A stretch of 31,799 bases of DNA from Spongisporangium articulatum (GCF_044465595.1 NZ_JBITLV010000011.1:1-31799); one strand, 5' to 3'. Positions 22,792 to 31,799 are shown, counted from the first letter of the stretch. The notes: generated by a model from the letters alone, not told the origin. Made by a program: numbers and translations.

Positions 22792-23501
22792 GCGCCGACC
22801 ACCCGACGGACCTCCTCCTGGAACCCCGCGTAGGCCTGCCGGGCCCGTGGGCCGGGCCAGCCGGTCGGGCACAGCTCGGGCGGCAGCAGCGGGTCGGACG
22901 TCAGGTGCCGGACCAGGTGCGCGGCGGTGGCCAGTCGCTGGTCGGGCGGCGCGTCGCCGGCCAGCCGTTCCAGCGTGGCCTCGGCCTCGGCGGCCCAGGC
23001 CGCCAGGTCCCACAGGGTGGCGGCCAGAGCGGCCGGGTCCTCGACCGGGGCCGCGGTGAACGTGCGCAACGAGTCGTCGGGCCGGGGGACCGGCCGGTCG
23101 AGGTTGGCGGGCCGCAGCCACACGCCCTCGCGCAGCTCGCCGAGCCGGGCCCGGGCCAGCGCCTGGCGCAGCGCGGCGCGTTCGGTGCTCGGCCGGCCCG
23201 GGGTGATGACGACCGCCATCTCCCAGTCACCCGTCCAGGGCACCTGCGCGGCCTGCTGGGCCTGGCGTTCACCACGCTCCAACAGCCGGGCCCCGACCCG
23301 GTACGTGCTGCCCTCGCGGACCAGGTCACCGCTGGCCACGGCCCGGGTCAGCGCCACCCGGACCGACGGTTCGGGCACCGAGAAGTGTTCTCCGGCCCGC
23401 ACCACCTGACGGGCGCTCATGCCCCGCGGGTGGGCGCCCAGCAACAGGCTGATGACCACCGAACGCGCGGACAGCGGCTTGAGGCCGAGAGCGGATGCCA
23501 T
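22788..23501 (-). CDS. PaaX-family transcriptional regulator
   Basis: This 237-residue protein has a PaaX-type N-terminal winged helix (about residues 8-75, LSARSVVISLLLGAHPRGMSA, then VPEPSVRVALTRAVASGDLV). It continues with GDWEMAVVI, RAALRQALARARLGELREGVWLRP-type segments and a helical C-terminus typical of the family. PaaX of phenylacetate catabolism is a repressor relieved by phenylacetyl-CoA, so an acyl-CoA ligand is plausible. It is divergent from an AidB-like acyl-CoA dehydrogenase. ATG 23501 is chosen because TAATAT (23514-23509) lies 7 nt upstream, a leaderless layout, while the longer frame would start inside the promoter. Confidence 0.85.
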   Translation of the reverse strand: MASALGLKPLSARSVVISLLLGAHPRGMSARQVVRAGEHFSVPEPSVRVALTRAVASGDLVREGSTYRVGARLLERGERQAQQAAQVPWTGDWEMAVVITPGRPSTERAALRQALARARLGELREGVWLRPANLDRPVPRPDDSLRTFTAAPVEDPAALAATLWDLAAWAAEAEATLERLAGDAPPDQRLATAAHLVRHLTSDPLLPPELCPTGWPGPRARQAYAGFQEEVRRVVGA

Positions 23502-23508
23502 GGTCGCG

Positions 23509-23530
23509 ATATTACAATGGGAGCTACAAT
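23509..23530. promoter_or_regulatory. Divergent promoter with TACAAT direct repeats between the PaaX-like and AidB-like genes
   Basis: On the minus strand TAATAT (23514-23509) is a strong -10 exactly 7 nt before the PaaX-like ATG. On the plus strand TACAAT (23525-23530) is a good -10 for the dehydrogenase, leaving a leader of about 30 nt with GGAGGG. TTACAAT (23512-23518) and CTACAAT (23524-23530) form a direct repeat at a 12-bp step, a possible binding site for the PaaX-like regulator covering both -10 elements. Confidence 0.55.
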
Positions 23531-23566
23531 CGTCCGGCAACTGTTACACGACCTGCGGAGGGTGAC

Positions 23567-25189
23567 GTGGCTACGCACGAGGTCTTCAACCAGGCGCCGC
23601 CGCTCGGTGACCACGACACCAGTGAGGACCCGGCGCTCCTCGAGGCCGTCGTGCGGGAGGGCGCACAGTGGGCGCTGCCGGAACTGCACGGCCTGGGCCG
23701 ACTGGCCGGGTCGCAGGAGTGGCGGGAGGAGGGCCGGCGCGCCGAGCGCAACGCCCCGGTGCTGCGCACCCACGACCGCACCGGGCACCGCGTCGACGAG
23801 GTCGAGTACGACCCCGCTTACCACCGGGTCATGCGGGTGGCCGTCGAGCACGGGCTGCACGGCGCGCCCTGGGCCGACGACCGACCCGGCGCCCACGTCG
23901 CCCGGGCCGCCAAGTTCATGGCCTGGAGCGTGGACGCCGGGCACATGTGCCCGATCTCGATGACCTACGCCGTCGTCCCGGCGTTGCGCGCCGAACCCGC
24001 GCTGGCCGCCACCTGGGAGCCGGGGCTCACCGCACGGGAGTACGACTTCGGCCTGCGGGCACCGGCCACTAAGCGCGGTCTGATCGCCGGAATGTCGATG
24101 ACGGAGAAGCAGGGCGGCTCCGACGTCCGGGCCAACACGACCACCGCGCAACCGTTGGGGGACGGGCGGTTCCGCCTCGACGGGCACAAGTGGTTCACCA
24201 GCGCCCCGATGTCCGACCTGTTCCTGACCCTGGCCCAGGCGCCGGGGGGCCTCTCCTGCGTCCTGGTGCCGCGGGTGCTGCCCGACGGCAGTCGCAACCA
24301 GCTGCGTCTGATGCGGCTGAAGGACAAGCTGGGCAACCGGTCGAACGCCTCGTCGGAGATCGAGTACGAGGGCGCGGAGGCCTGGTTGGTGGGGGAGGAG
24401 GGCCGGGGGGTGCGGACCATCGTCGAGATGGTCAACATGACGCGACTCGACTGCGTCATCGGCTCCGCCTCAGCGATGCGGTCGGCGCTCGTGCAGGCCG
24501 CGCACCACGCGCGACACCGGTCGGCGTTCGGGAAGTCGTTGATCGACCAGCCCCTGATGCGCAACGTGCTGGCCGACCTGGCCGTCGAGTCGGAGGCGGC
24601 CACGGTCGCCATGATGCGGCTGGCGGGGGCCAACGACCGCGCGGTGCGCGGCGACGAGACCGAGGCGGCGCTGCGCCGGGTCGGTCTGGCCGTCACCAAG
24701 TACTTCATCTGCAAGCGGGCGCCGATGGCCGTCGGCGAGGCGCTGGAGTGCCTGGGCGGCAACGGCTACATCGAGGACTTCGACCTGGCCCGCATCTACC
24801 GCGAGGCGCCGCTCATGTCGATCTGGGAGGGGTCGGGCAACGTCGCCGCCCTCGACCTGTTGCGCGCCATCGGCCGTGAACCCGCGACCCTGGGCGCCTT
24901 CTTCGCCGAGGTCGAGCTGGCCGCCGGGACCGATCACCGTTTCGACGACGCGCTGGCCCAGCTGAAGAAGGAGTTCGGCAACCTGGAGGACGTCGAGCTG
25001 CGGGCCCGGCGCATCGCCGAGCTCATGGCGCTGCTCCTGCAGGGTTCGCTGCTGCTGCGGCACGCCCCGGCCGCCGTGGCCGACGCCTTCTGTGCGTCGC
25101 GCCTCGGCGGCGACCGCGGGTCCGTGTTCGGCACGTTGCCGAGCGGCCTCGACCTCGACGCGATCCTCGACCGGACTCAGGTCGGCTGA
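23567..25189 (+). CDS. AidB-like acyl-CoA dehydrogenase
   Basis: This 540-residue flavoprotein is longer than ordinary acyl-CoA dehydrogenases (about 380-400) and has the AidB layout. The N-terminal segment begins HEVFNQAPPLGDHD, as in AidB. GMSMTEKQGGSDVRANTTTA is the flavin loop and HKWFTSAPMSD the middle domain. LECLGGNGYIEDFDLARIYREAP and IWEGSGNV, with the usual Glu, mark the C-terminal core, and about 100 extra residues follow. E. coli AidB is induced by DNA alkylation and binds DNA; many homologues without the alkylation regulon may be metabolic. Here the neighbour is a PaaX-like regulator rather than Ada. GTG 23567 has GGAGGG 4 nt upstream. The 3' end overlaps the convergent hydrolase by 13 bp. 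Confidence 0.88.
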   Translation: MATHEVFNQAPPLGDHDTSEDPALLEAVVREGAQWALPELHGLGRLAGSQEWREEGRRAERNAPVLRTHDRTGHRVDEVEYDPAYHRVMRVAVEHGLHGAPWADDRPGAHVARAAKFMAWSVDAGHMCPISMTYAVVPALRAEPALAATWEPGLTAREYDFGLRAPATKRGLIAGMSMTEKQGGSDVRANTTTAQPLGDGRFRLDGHKWFTSAPMSDLFLTLAQAPGGLSCVLVPRVLPDGSRNQLRLMRLKDKLGNRSNASSEIEYEGAEAWLVGEEGRGVRTIVEMVNMTRLDCVIGSASAMRSALVQAAHHARHRSAFGKSLIDQPLMRNVLADLAVESEAATVAMMRLAGANDRAVRGDETEAALRRVGLAVTKYFICKRAPMAVGEALECLGGNGYIEDFDLARIYREAPLMSIWEGSGNVAALDLLRAIGREPATLGAFFAEVELAAGTDHRFDDALAQLKKEFGNLEDVELRARRIAELMALLLQGSLLLRHAPAAVADAFCASRLGGDRGSVFGTLPSGLDLDAILDRTQVG

Positions 25190-25842
25190 GCGACGTAGCC
25201 GACGAGCAGGTCGGCGAGCTCGACCGGGTGGCTGAGCATCGCGCAGTGACCGCCGCCGAGTTCGTCGGGCTCGACGCCCAGCCGATCGCGGCACACCTCG
25301 CGCTGGAGGGCGGCGGCCAGCACGTGGTCCTCGGCGCAGACGATGGCGTGGGTCGCCACGTCGGGCCAGGCCGGAAGCGGCCACGGCGCGGCCCCCGCGG
25401 CGGACGACGGGTGCGCACGTTCATGGGTCAGGGCCTCGTCGGCCAGGGCGCGCGGCACGCCGTTGTAGTACAGGTCGTGGGGATCGGTGTACCCCTGTGA
25501 CCGGTACCCGACGTTCGACCACCAGTCGTCCGGTCGCTCCCCGGGCGCGGGCACCATGGCGTTGACCAGCACCAGGTGGTCGGCGCCCAGCGCGTCGGCG
25601 ACCAGGGGAGCGGTGAACGCACCGAACGAGTGACCCACCACCACCAGCGGTCTCGGCCGTCGCGCCACATCCTCGAAGGCCCGGACCGCGGCGTCGCGGT
25701 AGTCCGGCAGTGTGAGCGACTCGTCGCCGGCGGGCAGGTCCGGAGCCACGACGACGTGACCGCGCCGGGCCAGTTCGAGACCCACCGGACGCCACGACCG
25801 GCCGCGGTCGCCTGCACCGTGGACGATCAGGAAGCTGGCCAT
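25177..25842 (-). CDS. Alpha/beta-fold hydrolase
   Basis: This 221-residue protein has the fold's hallmarks. FLIVHGAGDRGRSW gives the oxyanion-hole HG. VVVGHSFGAF is the nucleophile elbow with its serine. THAIVCAEDHVL places the acid, and GGHCAMLSHP near the C-terminus the catalytic His. It resembles the small esterase-like hydrolases (methylesterase/hydroxynitrile lyase-like group) common in actinobacteria; the substrate is unknown. TAGCGT (25854-25849, minus) lies 6 nt before the ATG and no Shine-Dalgarno is present, so the transcript is probably leaderless. It converges on the AidB-like gene with a 13-bp overlap. Confidence 0.87.
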   Translation of the reverse strand: MASFLIVHGAGDRGRSWRPVGLELARRGHVVVAPDLPAGDESLTLPDYRDAAVRAFEDVARRPRPLVVVGHSFGAFTAPLVADALGADHLVLVNAMVPAPGERPDDWWSNVGYRSQGYTDPHDLYYNGVPRALADEALTHERAHPSSAAGAAPWPLPAWPDVATHAIVCAEDHVLAAALQREVCRDRLGVEPDELGGGHCAMLSHPVELADLLVGYVAQPT

Positions 25843-25910
25843 CCACCGACGCTACTGCGGCCCGCGGGGCGGGTCTTGTGCAGCACGGGCGCCGGGGCGA
25901 CCATGGCTTC

Positions 25911-26165
25911 ATGGGGGCATATCTGGGGGTCCTGGTCCTGGCGGTCGTCGCGGTGCTCGGCGCGACCGTGGTCGTGCTCGGCCGGCGCCGTGACCGGCGG
26001 GTGAGCGCGGAGTGGGCGGCGAACGCCCGGGTGGGGGACGAGTTCGTCCGACCGGAGCGGGCCGGTCTCCGGAACCCGGACGTCGCACGCCAGCAGGCGA
26101 CCATCTACGGCGCTTACGTCCCCCCGCCCGGCCACTACTGGCCGGGCGGGGGCGGAGCGGGCTGA
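25911..26165 (+). CDS. Small single-pass membrane protein, hypothetical
   Basis: I do not recognise this 84-residue protein. An N-terminal hydrophobic helix (about residues 3-24, GAYLGVLVLAVVAVLGATVV) is followed by a basic stop-transfer GRRRDRR. A soluble tail with ANARVGDEF and an aromatic/proline-rich end (YGAYVPPPGHYWPGGGG) then lies presumably in the cytoplasm. Codon usage looks like neighbouring genes (G/C at third positions), which supports coding. ATG 25911 is preferred because it puts the helix at the N-terminus. No clear Shine-Dalgarno or -10 is visible. A longer frame from 25878 has no better start. Function is unknown. Confidence 0.55.
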   Translation: MGAYLGVLVLAVVAVLGATVVVLGRRRDRRVSAEWAANARVGDEFVRPERAGLRNPDVARQQATIYGAYVPPPGHYWPGGGGAG

Positions 26166-26208
26166 CCGGAGGTCGCGAGCGCGGCGAGAAATTCATCCGG
26201 TGGACACA

Positions 26209-26248
26209 GCTCATAAACTTGAACTGGTCCAGAAAGGTGGCCTAGGGT
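26209..26248 (+). promoter_or_regulatory. furA promoter with AT-rich candidate FurA operator
   Basis: TTGAAC (26219-26224) and TAGGGT (26243-26248) are spaced 18 bp, and the GTG start follows 7 nt after the -10, so the furA-katG message is probably leaderless. The stretch 26209-26226 (AGCTCATAAACTTGAACT) is unusually AT-rich for this genome and overlaps the -35. This is where FurA/CatR proteins bind to repress their own operons in other actinobacteria. Confidence 0.65.
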
Positions 26249-26255
26249 CGACCGC

Positions 26256-26684
26256 GTGACGACGGACTTCGAGGCCCAGCTGCGCGGGGCCTCGCTGCGC
26301 GTCACCGGTCCCCGGCTCGCCGTCCTGTCGGCCCTGCACGAACACCCCCACGTCGACACCGACACGGTGATCACGCTCGTGCGCGCCGGCCTGCCGACGG
26401 TCTCCCACCAGGCGGTCTACGACGTCCTGCGCGCCCTCACCGACGCCGGCCTGGTGCGCCGCATCCAACCGGCCGGCGCGACGGCCCGCTACGAGACCCG
26501 GGTCGGCGACAACCACCATCACGTCGTGTGCCGCTCGTGCGGCACCATCGCCGACGTCGAGTGCACCGTCGGCCACGCCCCCTGTCTCACCGCCTCGGAC
26601 GACCACGGATTCGCGGTCGACGAGGCGGAGGTCGTGTTCTGGGGCACCTGCCCCGAGTGCGCGGCGAGCACCACCCCTCGATGA
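26256..26684 (+). CDS. furA: Fur-family peroxide-responsive repressor
   Basis: This 142-residue Fur protein has an N-terminal winged helix (about residues 1-80, LRVTGPRLAVLSALHEHPHVD, then VSHQAVYDVLRALTDAGLVRRI). The C-terminal dimerisation/metal domain contains HHHVVCRSCG (structural CxxC), a further Cys in DVECTVGHAPC, and a final CPEC pair. Together these can hold structural zinc and the regulatory metal. In actinobacteria FurA/CatR lies directly upstream of katG and represses it until peroxide oxidises the protein; the katG gene starts 36 bp downstream here. GTG 26256 is supported by the leaderless spacing to TAGGGT. It is more likely a peroxide sensor than a global iron regulator because of this pairing. 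Confidence 0.94.
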   Translation: MTTDFEAQLRGASLRVTGPRLAVLSALHEHPHVDTDTVITLVRAGLPTVSHQAVYDVLRALTDAGLVRRIQPAGATARYETRVGDNHHHVVCRSCGTIADVECTVGHAPCLTASDDHGFAVDEAEVVFWGTCPECAASTTPR

Positions 26685-26720
26685 ATCCCCGTATGTCAGC
26701 AGCAGTTCGGAAGGAATCTG

Positions 26721-28940
<2,220 letters not shown>

Positions 28941-28958
28941 GACCGGACCCGTACGGGT

Positions 28959-28995
28959 GGAGCCCCGGTCGACCACAGCGGTCGGCCGGGGTTCC
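28959..28995. terminator. Strong hairpin terminator between katG and the FAD oxidase
   Basis: A 16-bp stem pairs GGAGCCCCGGTCGACC (28959-28974) with GGTCGGCCGGGGTTCC (28980-28995) across a 5-nt loop, with two G-U pairs and no mismatches. It lies 18 bp after katG and 26 bp from the end of the convergent oxidase, so it probably serves both. There is no U-tract, as is common in high-GC actinobacteria. Confidence 0.8.
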
Positions 28996-29021
28996 ACGCG
29001 TTCGCGGGCTCAGCGCAGCGG

Positions 29022-30389
29022 TCATGCCTGTGCGGGCAGCACGGTGTGGTTGGCCCGGAACAGGTTCTGGGGGTCGTAGGCGGCCTTCACCGCGGCCAGC
29101 CGGCGCAGCGTGGCGTCAGGGTAGGCGCGGTGGACGACGTCGGGCCCGGTCTGCTCCAGGAAGTTCACGTAGCCCGGTCCCCGGCCCACGGTCAGGGCCT
29201 CGGCCGCGCCGGCGACCCAGTCCCGGACCGGCGCCGGGTCGCGGCCGGGAAGGTCGACCGCGGAGACGGACTCCATCAGGGCGTGACCGCGGTGTGCGAA
29301 AGCCGTTGCCTCGGGAGGGATTCGACTGATCGCGCCCCCCATCGGGCGGAGGTTGACCACCGCCACCGGGGTGGGGGCGCTGCCGACCAGCTCGATCGCC
29401 CGGGCGGCGCGGGCGGCGTCGAACGTGTCGGCGAAGCCGGTGCGGATGCTCGCCTGCAGCCCGGGTTCCTCGGCGCGCAGCAGGCCGGGGTAGGGCTGCG
29501 GGCGGACGACGTCGGCCAGTAGCGGGCCGGCCGCGCGCAAGGGGGCCAATGCGGCGTCCGCGTCCTCGGGTCGACCGGAGTGGCAGACGAGGGCGACGAC
29601 GATCGGTGTCCCGTGCCGCTCGGCCGGAAGAAACGGTGCGGGAGGGGCTTTCATGACGTTGACCATGAGCGACAGTTCGTCGGGGGCAACGCGGGCGGCG
29701 CTCACCAGGGCCTCCACCGTCTCGGGCCGGGGCTCGAACGCCAGCGCACCACCGGTCACCGTCGGGGTCGGGTGCAGCCGGAGCTCCAGGTGGGTGACGA
29801 CCCCGAAGTTGCCCCCGCCGCCGCGCAGCGCCCAGAACAGCTCCGGGTGCTCGTGCTCATCGGCGCGCACGGTGCGACCGTCGGCCAGGACGACCTCGGC
29901 GGCGAGGAGATTGTCGACGGTGAGCCCGTCGCGCCGGCTCAGGTAGCCGATGCCGCCCCCCAGCGTGATCCCCGAGACCCCCACGGTCGAGGTGTCGCCG
30001 AAGCCGGTGGCCAGGCCGTGCTCGGCGGCCGCCGCCGTGTACGCGCCCGCCGGCACGCCGCCGCCCGCGGTGGCGACCCGGGTGGCCGGGGAGACCTCCA
30101 CGTGGTCGAGCAGGCGCACGTCGAGCACGAGCCCCGCGTCCGCCGTCCCGAACCGCGCGTAGCTGTGGCCCCCGGAGCGCACGGCCAGGGGCGCTCCGGT
30201 CTCGGCGGCGGCCCGGACGACGGACGCCACCTCCGCGGTGTCGCGCGGGCGGGCGAGCACGGCCGGTCGGACGCCGGGGGCGGCCAGGGCGGGTGCGCTC
30301 AGCTCGTCGAAGCCGGTGCGTTCCGGGGTGAGCAGGCGCTCGCCCAGGGCCGGGGCGAGGAGTCGGGTCACGTCGTCCAGGTGGGTCAT
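29022..30389 (-). CDS. FAD-linked oxidase of the BBE (berberine bridge enzyme) type
   Basis: This 455-residue protein has a PCMH FAD domain (about residues 40-205) with RSGGHSYARFG, where His75 is the expected covalent FAD attachment site. GVSGITLGGGIGYLSRRDG and ALRGGGGNFGVVT follow. The C-terminal BBE motif YVNFLEQTGPD ends in YDPQNLFRANHTV. The second covalent Cys of bicovalent BBE enzymes is not present at its usual place, so the flavin is probably mono-covalent. Such enzymes oxidise sugars, alcohols or secondary metabolites with O2; the substrate is unknown. No signal peptide is evident. GGAGG precedes ATG 30389. A consensus TTGACA-17-TAATGA promoter on the minus strand (30451-30423) is overlapped by the MarR-type repeats, so repression by the divergent MarR protein is likely. 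Confidence 0.88.
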   Translation of the reverse strand: MTHLDDVTRLLAPALGERLLTPERTGFDELSAPALAAPGVRPAVLARPRDTAEVASVVRAAAETGAPLAVRSGGHSYARFGTADAGLVLDVRLLDHVEVSPATRVATAGGGVPAGAYTAAAAEHGLATGFGDTSTVGVSGITLGGGIGYLSRRDGLTVDNLLAAEVVLADGRTVRADEHEHPELFWALRGGGGNFGVVTHLELRLHPTPTVTGGALAFEPRPETVEALVSAARVAPDELSLMVNVMKAPPAPFLPAERHGTPIVVALVCHSGRPEDADAALAPLRAAGPLLADVVRPQPYPGLLRAEEPGLQASIRTGFADTFDAARAARAIELVGSAPTPVAVVNLRPMGGAISRIPPEATAFAHRGHALMESVSAVDLPGRDPAPVRDWVAGAAEALTVGRGPGYVNFLEQTGPDVVHRAYPDATLRRLAAVKAAYDPQNLFRANHTVLPAQA

Positions 30390-30402
30390 ATCCGTGCCTC
30401 CG

Positions 30403-30460
30403 TGAGATAATTCGATGTCTAATCATTAGAGATCGAATGATTAGCTGTCAAACGATTGCG
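30403..30460. promoter_or_regulatory. MarR operator array: four 13-bp AT-rich units at 15-bp spacing, over the oxidase promoter
   Basis: Related 13-mers start at 30403 (TGAGATAATTCGA), 30418 (TCTAATCATTAGA), 30433 (TCGAATGATTAGC) and 30448 (TCAAACGATTGCG), each separated by exactly 2 bp. The middle two also form a perfect 9-bp inverted repeat, CTAATCATT (30419-30427) with AATGATTAG (30436-30444), around 8 bp. On the minus strand TTGACA (30451-30446) and TAATGA (30428-30423) form a near-consensus promoter for the oxidase inside the array. Confidence 0.65.
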
Positions 30461-30477
30461 GGCTTAAACTGAGCGAC

Positions 30478-30948
30478 GTGCGGGACGAGGGCGACGTGAC
30501 GCCGATCGGCATCACGCTCTGGGAGACGACGCGCCGGATGACGCGCGCGTTCGACGCGGTGCTGGCCGAGCACGGCGGCAACCGCCCGGTCTGGTTCGTG
30601 TTCCTGGCCCTCGCCGAGGGCGGCCACCAGACGCAGCGCGAGCTGGCCCGCGAGATCGGGATCAAGGAGTCGACGCTCACGCACCACCTGAACGCGCTGG
30701 AGCGCCGCGGGCTGGTCGCCCGCCGGCGCGACCCGGACGACCGGCGCGTGCAGCTGATCGAGTTCACGCCCGAGGGTCGGCGGGTCTTCGAGGGCATGCG
30801 GACCGCGGCGATCGCGCACGACCGCCGGATCCAGTCCGCGCTGGGCCCCGACGGAGTGCGGGCCCTGCGGAAACAGCTGGTCGCCCTGGCCGACGCCGTG
30901 GGGGAGCGGGGCGAGGCGGACGGGCTGCCGCCCCTCGACCCGATCTGA
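30478..30948 (+). CDS. MarR-family transcriptional regulator
   Basis: This 156-residue MarR protein has the winged helix at about residues 45-105 (QTQRELAREIGIKESTLTHHLNALERRGLV, wing ARRRDPDDRRVQLIEFTPEG) and dimerisation helices at both ends. It has no cysteine, so an OhrR-like peroxide-sensing mechanism is excluded; a small ligand is more likely. It is divergent from the FAD oxidase, and the 88-bp gap is filled by the operator array. TAAACT (30465-30470) is exactly 7 nt before GTG 30478 and no Shine-Dalgarno is present, so its message is probably leaderless. It probably represses both itself and the oxidase. Confidence 0.93.
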   Translation: MRDEGDVTPIGITLWETTRRMTRAFDAVLAEHGGNRPVWFVFLALAEGGHQTQRELAREIGIKESTLTHHLNALERRGLVARRRDPDDRRVQLIEFTPEGRRVFEGMRTAAIAHDRRIQSALGPDGVRALRKQLVALADAVGERGEADGLPPLDPI

Positions 30949-30970
30949 ACCGGCCGCGGCCCGTGGATGA

Positions 30971-30982
30971 CATCTGCAGATG
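30971..30982. repeat. 12-bp palindrome downstream of the MarR gene
   Basis: CATCTGCAGATG is a perfect palindrome in the 119-bp gap between the MarR and DUF6131 genes. It may be part of a regulatory site for the downstream peptide gene or chance. I see no clear promoter or terminator in the rest of this gap. Confidence 0.3.
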
Positions 30983-31067
30983 CCGCCCTGAGAAGTCGGT
31001 GATCTAGTGGAGCTGTTGGCAGTCCCAATGGTCCCGATATGTCGGACCTGAACCCAGGGAGCGTTAG

Positions 31068-31223
31068 ATGATCGTCCTCGGACTCGTGCTGTTGGTCCTC
31101 GGGATCATCCTCAAGGTGTCGATCCTGTACACGCTGGGGATCATCCTGCTGGTGATCGGTGTGATCCTGTTCGCGCTCGGCCAGACCGGGCGTGCCGTCG
31201 GCGGCCGGAACCACTGGTACTGA
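31068..31223 (+). CDS. DUF6131-type small hydrophobic membrane peptide
   Basis: This 51-residue protein has two short hydrophobic stretches, IVLGLVLLVLGIIL and TLGIILLVIGVILFALG, joined by KVSILY, and ends in the polar tail GRAVGGRNHWY. Length, the repeated LGIIL/VIG pattern and the GR-GGR-aromatic tail match my memory of the actinobacterial DUF6131 family, which has no known function. It is probably an integral cytoplasmic-membrane peptide with a two-helix hairpin. GGGAG (31057-31061) lies 6 nt before the ATG. It is a single-gene unit closed by a strong terminator. Identification rests on recalled family consensus. Confidence 0.85.
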   Translation: MIVLGLVLLVLGIILKVSILYTLGIILLVIGVILFALGQTGRAVGGRNHWY

Positions 31224-31251
31224 GCCAGCGGGCTCGCACCCACTCCGCTCA

Positions 31252-31300
31252 CCGAGGGGCGCTTCCTCGATCCGGTCAGGATCGGAGAAGCGCCCCTCGG
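31252..31300 (+). terminator. Very strong 22-bp hairpin terminator
   Basis: A stem of 22 positions (31252-31273 with 31279-31300) closes a 5-nt loop GGTCA with only one C-A mismatch and one G-U pair; the outer 14 bp (CCGAGGGGCGCTTC) are perfect. It lies 28 bp after the DUF6131 stop, and a smaller 5-bp hairpin (31222-31235) precedes it. No U-tract follows. Confidence 0.85.
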
Positions 31301-31360
31301 CGCTCGAGCCCTACCTTCTGGGGAGTCGAACCGACAGGACTCCGGAGGGAATGAGCTCAG

Positions 31361-31799
31361 ATGCCCACGAAGAAGGCCGAGACGAGCGGTGGCTTCAGCG
31401 CCGAGGAGATCGCCGCGATGAAGGAGCGCGCCGCCGAGCTGCGCGCCGAGGGTAGGAAGGGTGCCACCAAGGCCGACGGCCTGGCCGCCCTGCTCGAGGC
31501 CATCGAGAAGCTCGACGGGCTCGATCGCGAGCTGGCCGAGCGCCTCCACGTGACGGTCACGAAGGCGGCGCCCGGGCTCAACCCCAAGACCTGGTACGGG
31601 TTCCCGTCCTACGCCAACGACGCGGGCAAGGTCGTGGCCTTCTTCAAGCCGGCGTCCAAATTCAAGGACCGCTACGCCACACTGGGTTTCGAGACCTCCG
31701 CCGCCCTCGACGACGGGGACATGTGGCCCGTGGCGTTCGCCCTGGTGAACTGGACGCCGGCGGTCGAGAAGAAGATCGCCGCGCTGATTCGGAAGGCGG
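31361..31799 (+). CDS. DUF1801/YdhG-like protein, partial (C-terminus beyond window)
   Basis: The first 146 codons are present and the frame is open at the window end. After a Lys/Ala-rich N-terminal helix region (residues 1-60) comes the DUF1801-like core: LNPKTWYGFPSYANDAGKVVAFFKP (about 74-98), KFKDRYATLGFETSAALDDGDMWPVAFAL (about 101-129). The family has the frataxin-like or iron-chaperone-like fold of YdhG; function is poorly defined. GGAGGG (31344-31349) lies about 11 nt upstream. An ATG at 31351 is closer but opens only a short alternative frame. TACCTT (31312-31317) is a possible -10. Confidence 0.8.
   Translation, partial: MPTKKAETSGGFSAEEIAAMKERAAELRAEGRKGATKADGLAALLEAIEKLDGLDRELAERLHVTVTKAAPGLNPKTWYGFPSYANDAGKVVAFFKPASKFKDRYATLGFETSAALDDGDMWPVAFALVNWTPAVEKKIAALIRKA

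Noticed and set aside
31192..31455. Plus-strand frame from 31192, including ATG 31351
   Set aside because: It runs through the terminator hairpin and encodes Arg-rich low-complexity sequence; the DUF1801-like frame from 31361 is the real gene.

Overview
The window is chromosomal DNA from a high-GC actinobacterium. Codons are strongly G/C-ending, many genes start with GTG, several genes have leaderless-type starts (a -10 hexamer 6-8 nt before the start codon), and families typical of the phylum are present (SAM-IV riboswitch, furA-katG pair, DUF6131 peptide, ECF sigma factors, biotin-dependent acyl-CoA carboxylase). I cannot name the genus. I saw no tRNA, rRNA, insertion sequence, phage gene, CRISPR array or toxin-antitoxin pair. 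Coding density is about 95%, so this looks like ordinary chromosomal backbone rich in catabolic and redox genes.

Layout. 1-3511: a partial NUDIX hydrolase (minus), then a SAM-IV riboswitch with a likely Shine-Dalgarno-sequestering hairpin in front of a cysteine-desulfurase-like class V aminotransferase, then a convergent CNNM/CBS membrane transporter. 3618-13901: a branched-chain amino acid (mainly leucine) catabolic region. A MerR regulator faces a carboxyltransferase subunit, an acyl-CoA dehydrogenase, a MaoC hydratase and a CitE-type lyase. A convergent Lrp/AsnC regulator then faces the branched-chain 2-oxoacid dehydrogenase genes bkdA, bkdB and bkdC, followed by an acetoacetyl-CoA synthetase. 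Together these cover nearly every step from ketoisocaproate to acetoacetyl-CoA. The biotin carboxylase (alpha) subunit and the E3 component are missing and must come from elsewhere.

13954-19284: a GT4 glycosyltransferase, MsrA, and a divergent GntR/FCD regulator plus a large FAD/Fe-S 2-hydroxyacid dehydrogenase. The last two share one perfect 26-bp palindrome that holds both start codons and both -10 hexamers. 19311-21807: an ECF sigma factor, a one-pass membrane protein (candidate anti-sigma factor) and a FhuF-like ferric-siderophore reductase in one overlapping operon. 21895-26165: an amidohydrolase and PaaX-type regulator divergent from an AidB-like acyl-CoA dehydrogenase, then an alpha/beta hydrolase and a small membrane protein.

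26256-28995: furA-katG (peroxide defence) closed by a strong hairpin. 29022-30948: a BBE-type FAD oxidase divergent from a MarR regulator, with an AT-rich operator array repeating every 15 bp between them. 31068-31799: a 51-residue DUF6131 membrane peptide, a very strong terminator hairpin and a DUF1801-type protein cut by the window end.

I did not find a clearly undescribed system. The most interesting points are the symmetric start-codon palindrome, the ECF-membrane protein-FhuF operon, the rearranged leucine cluster and the MarR operator array.
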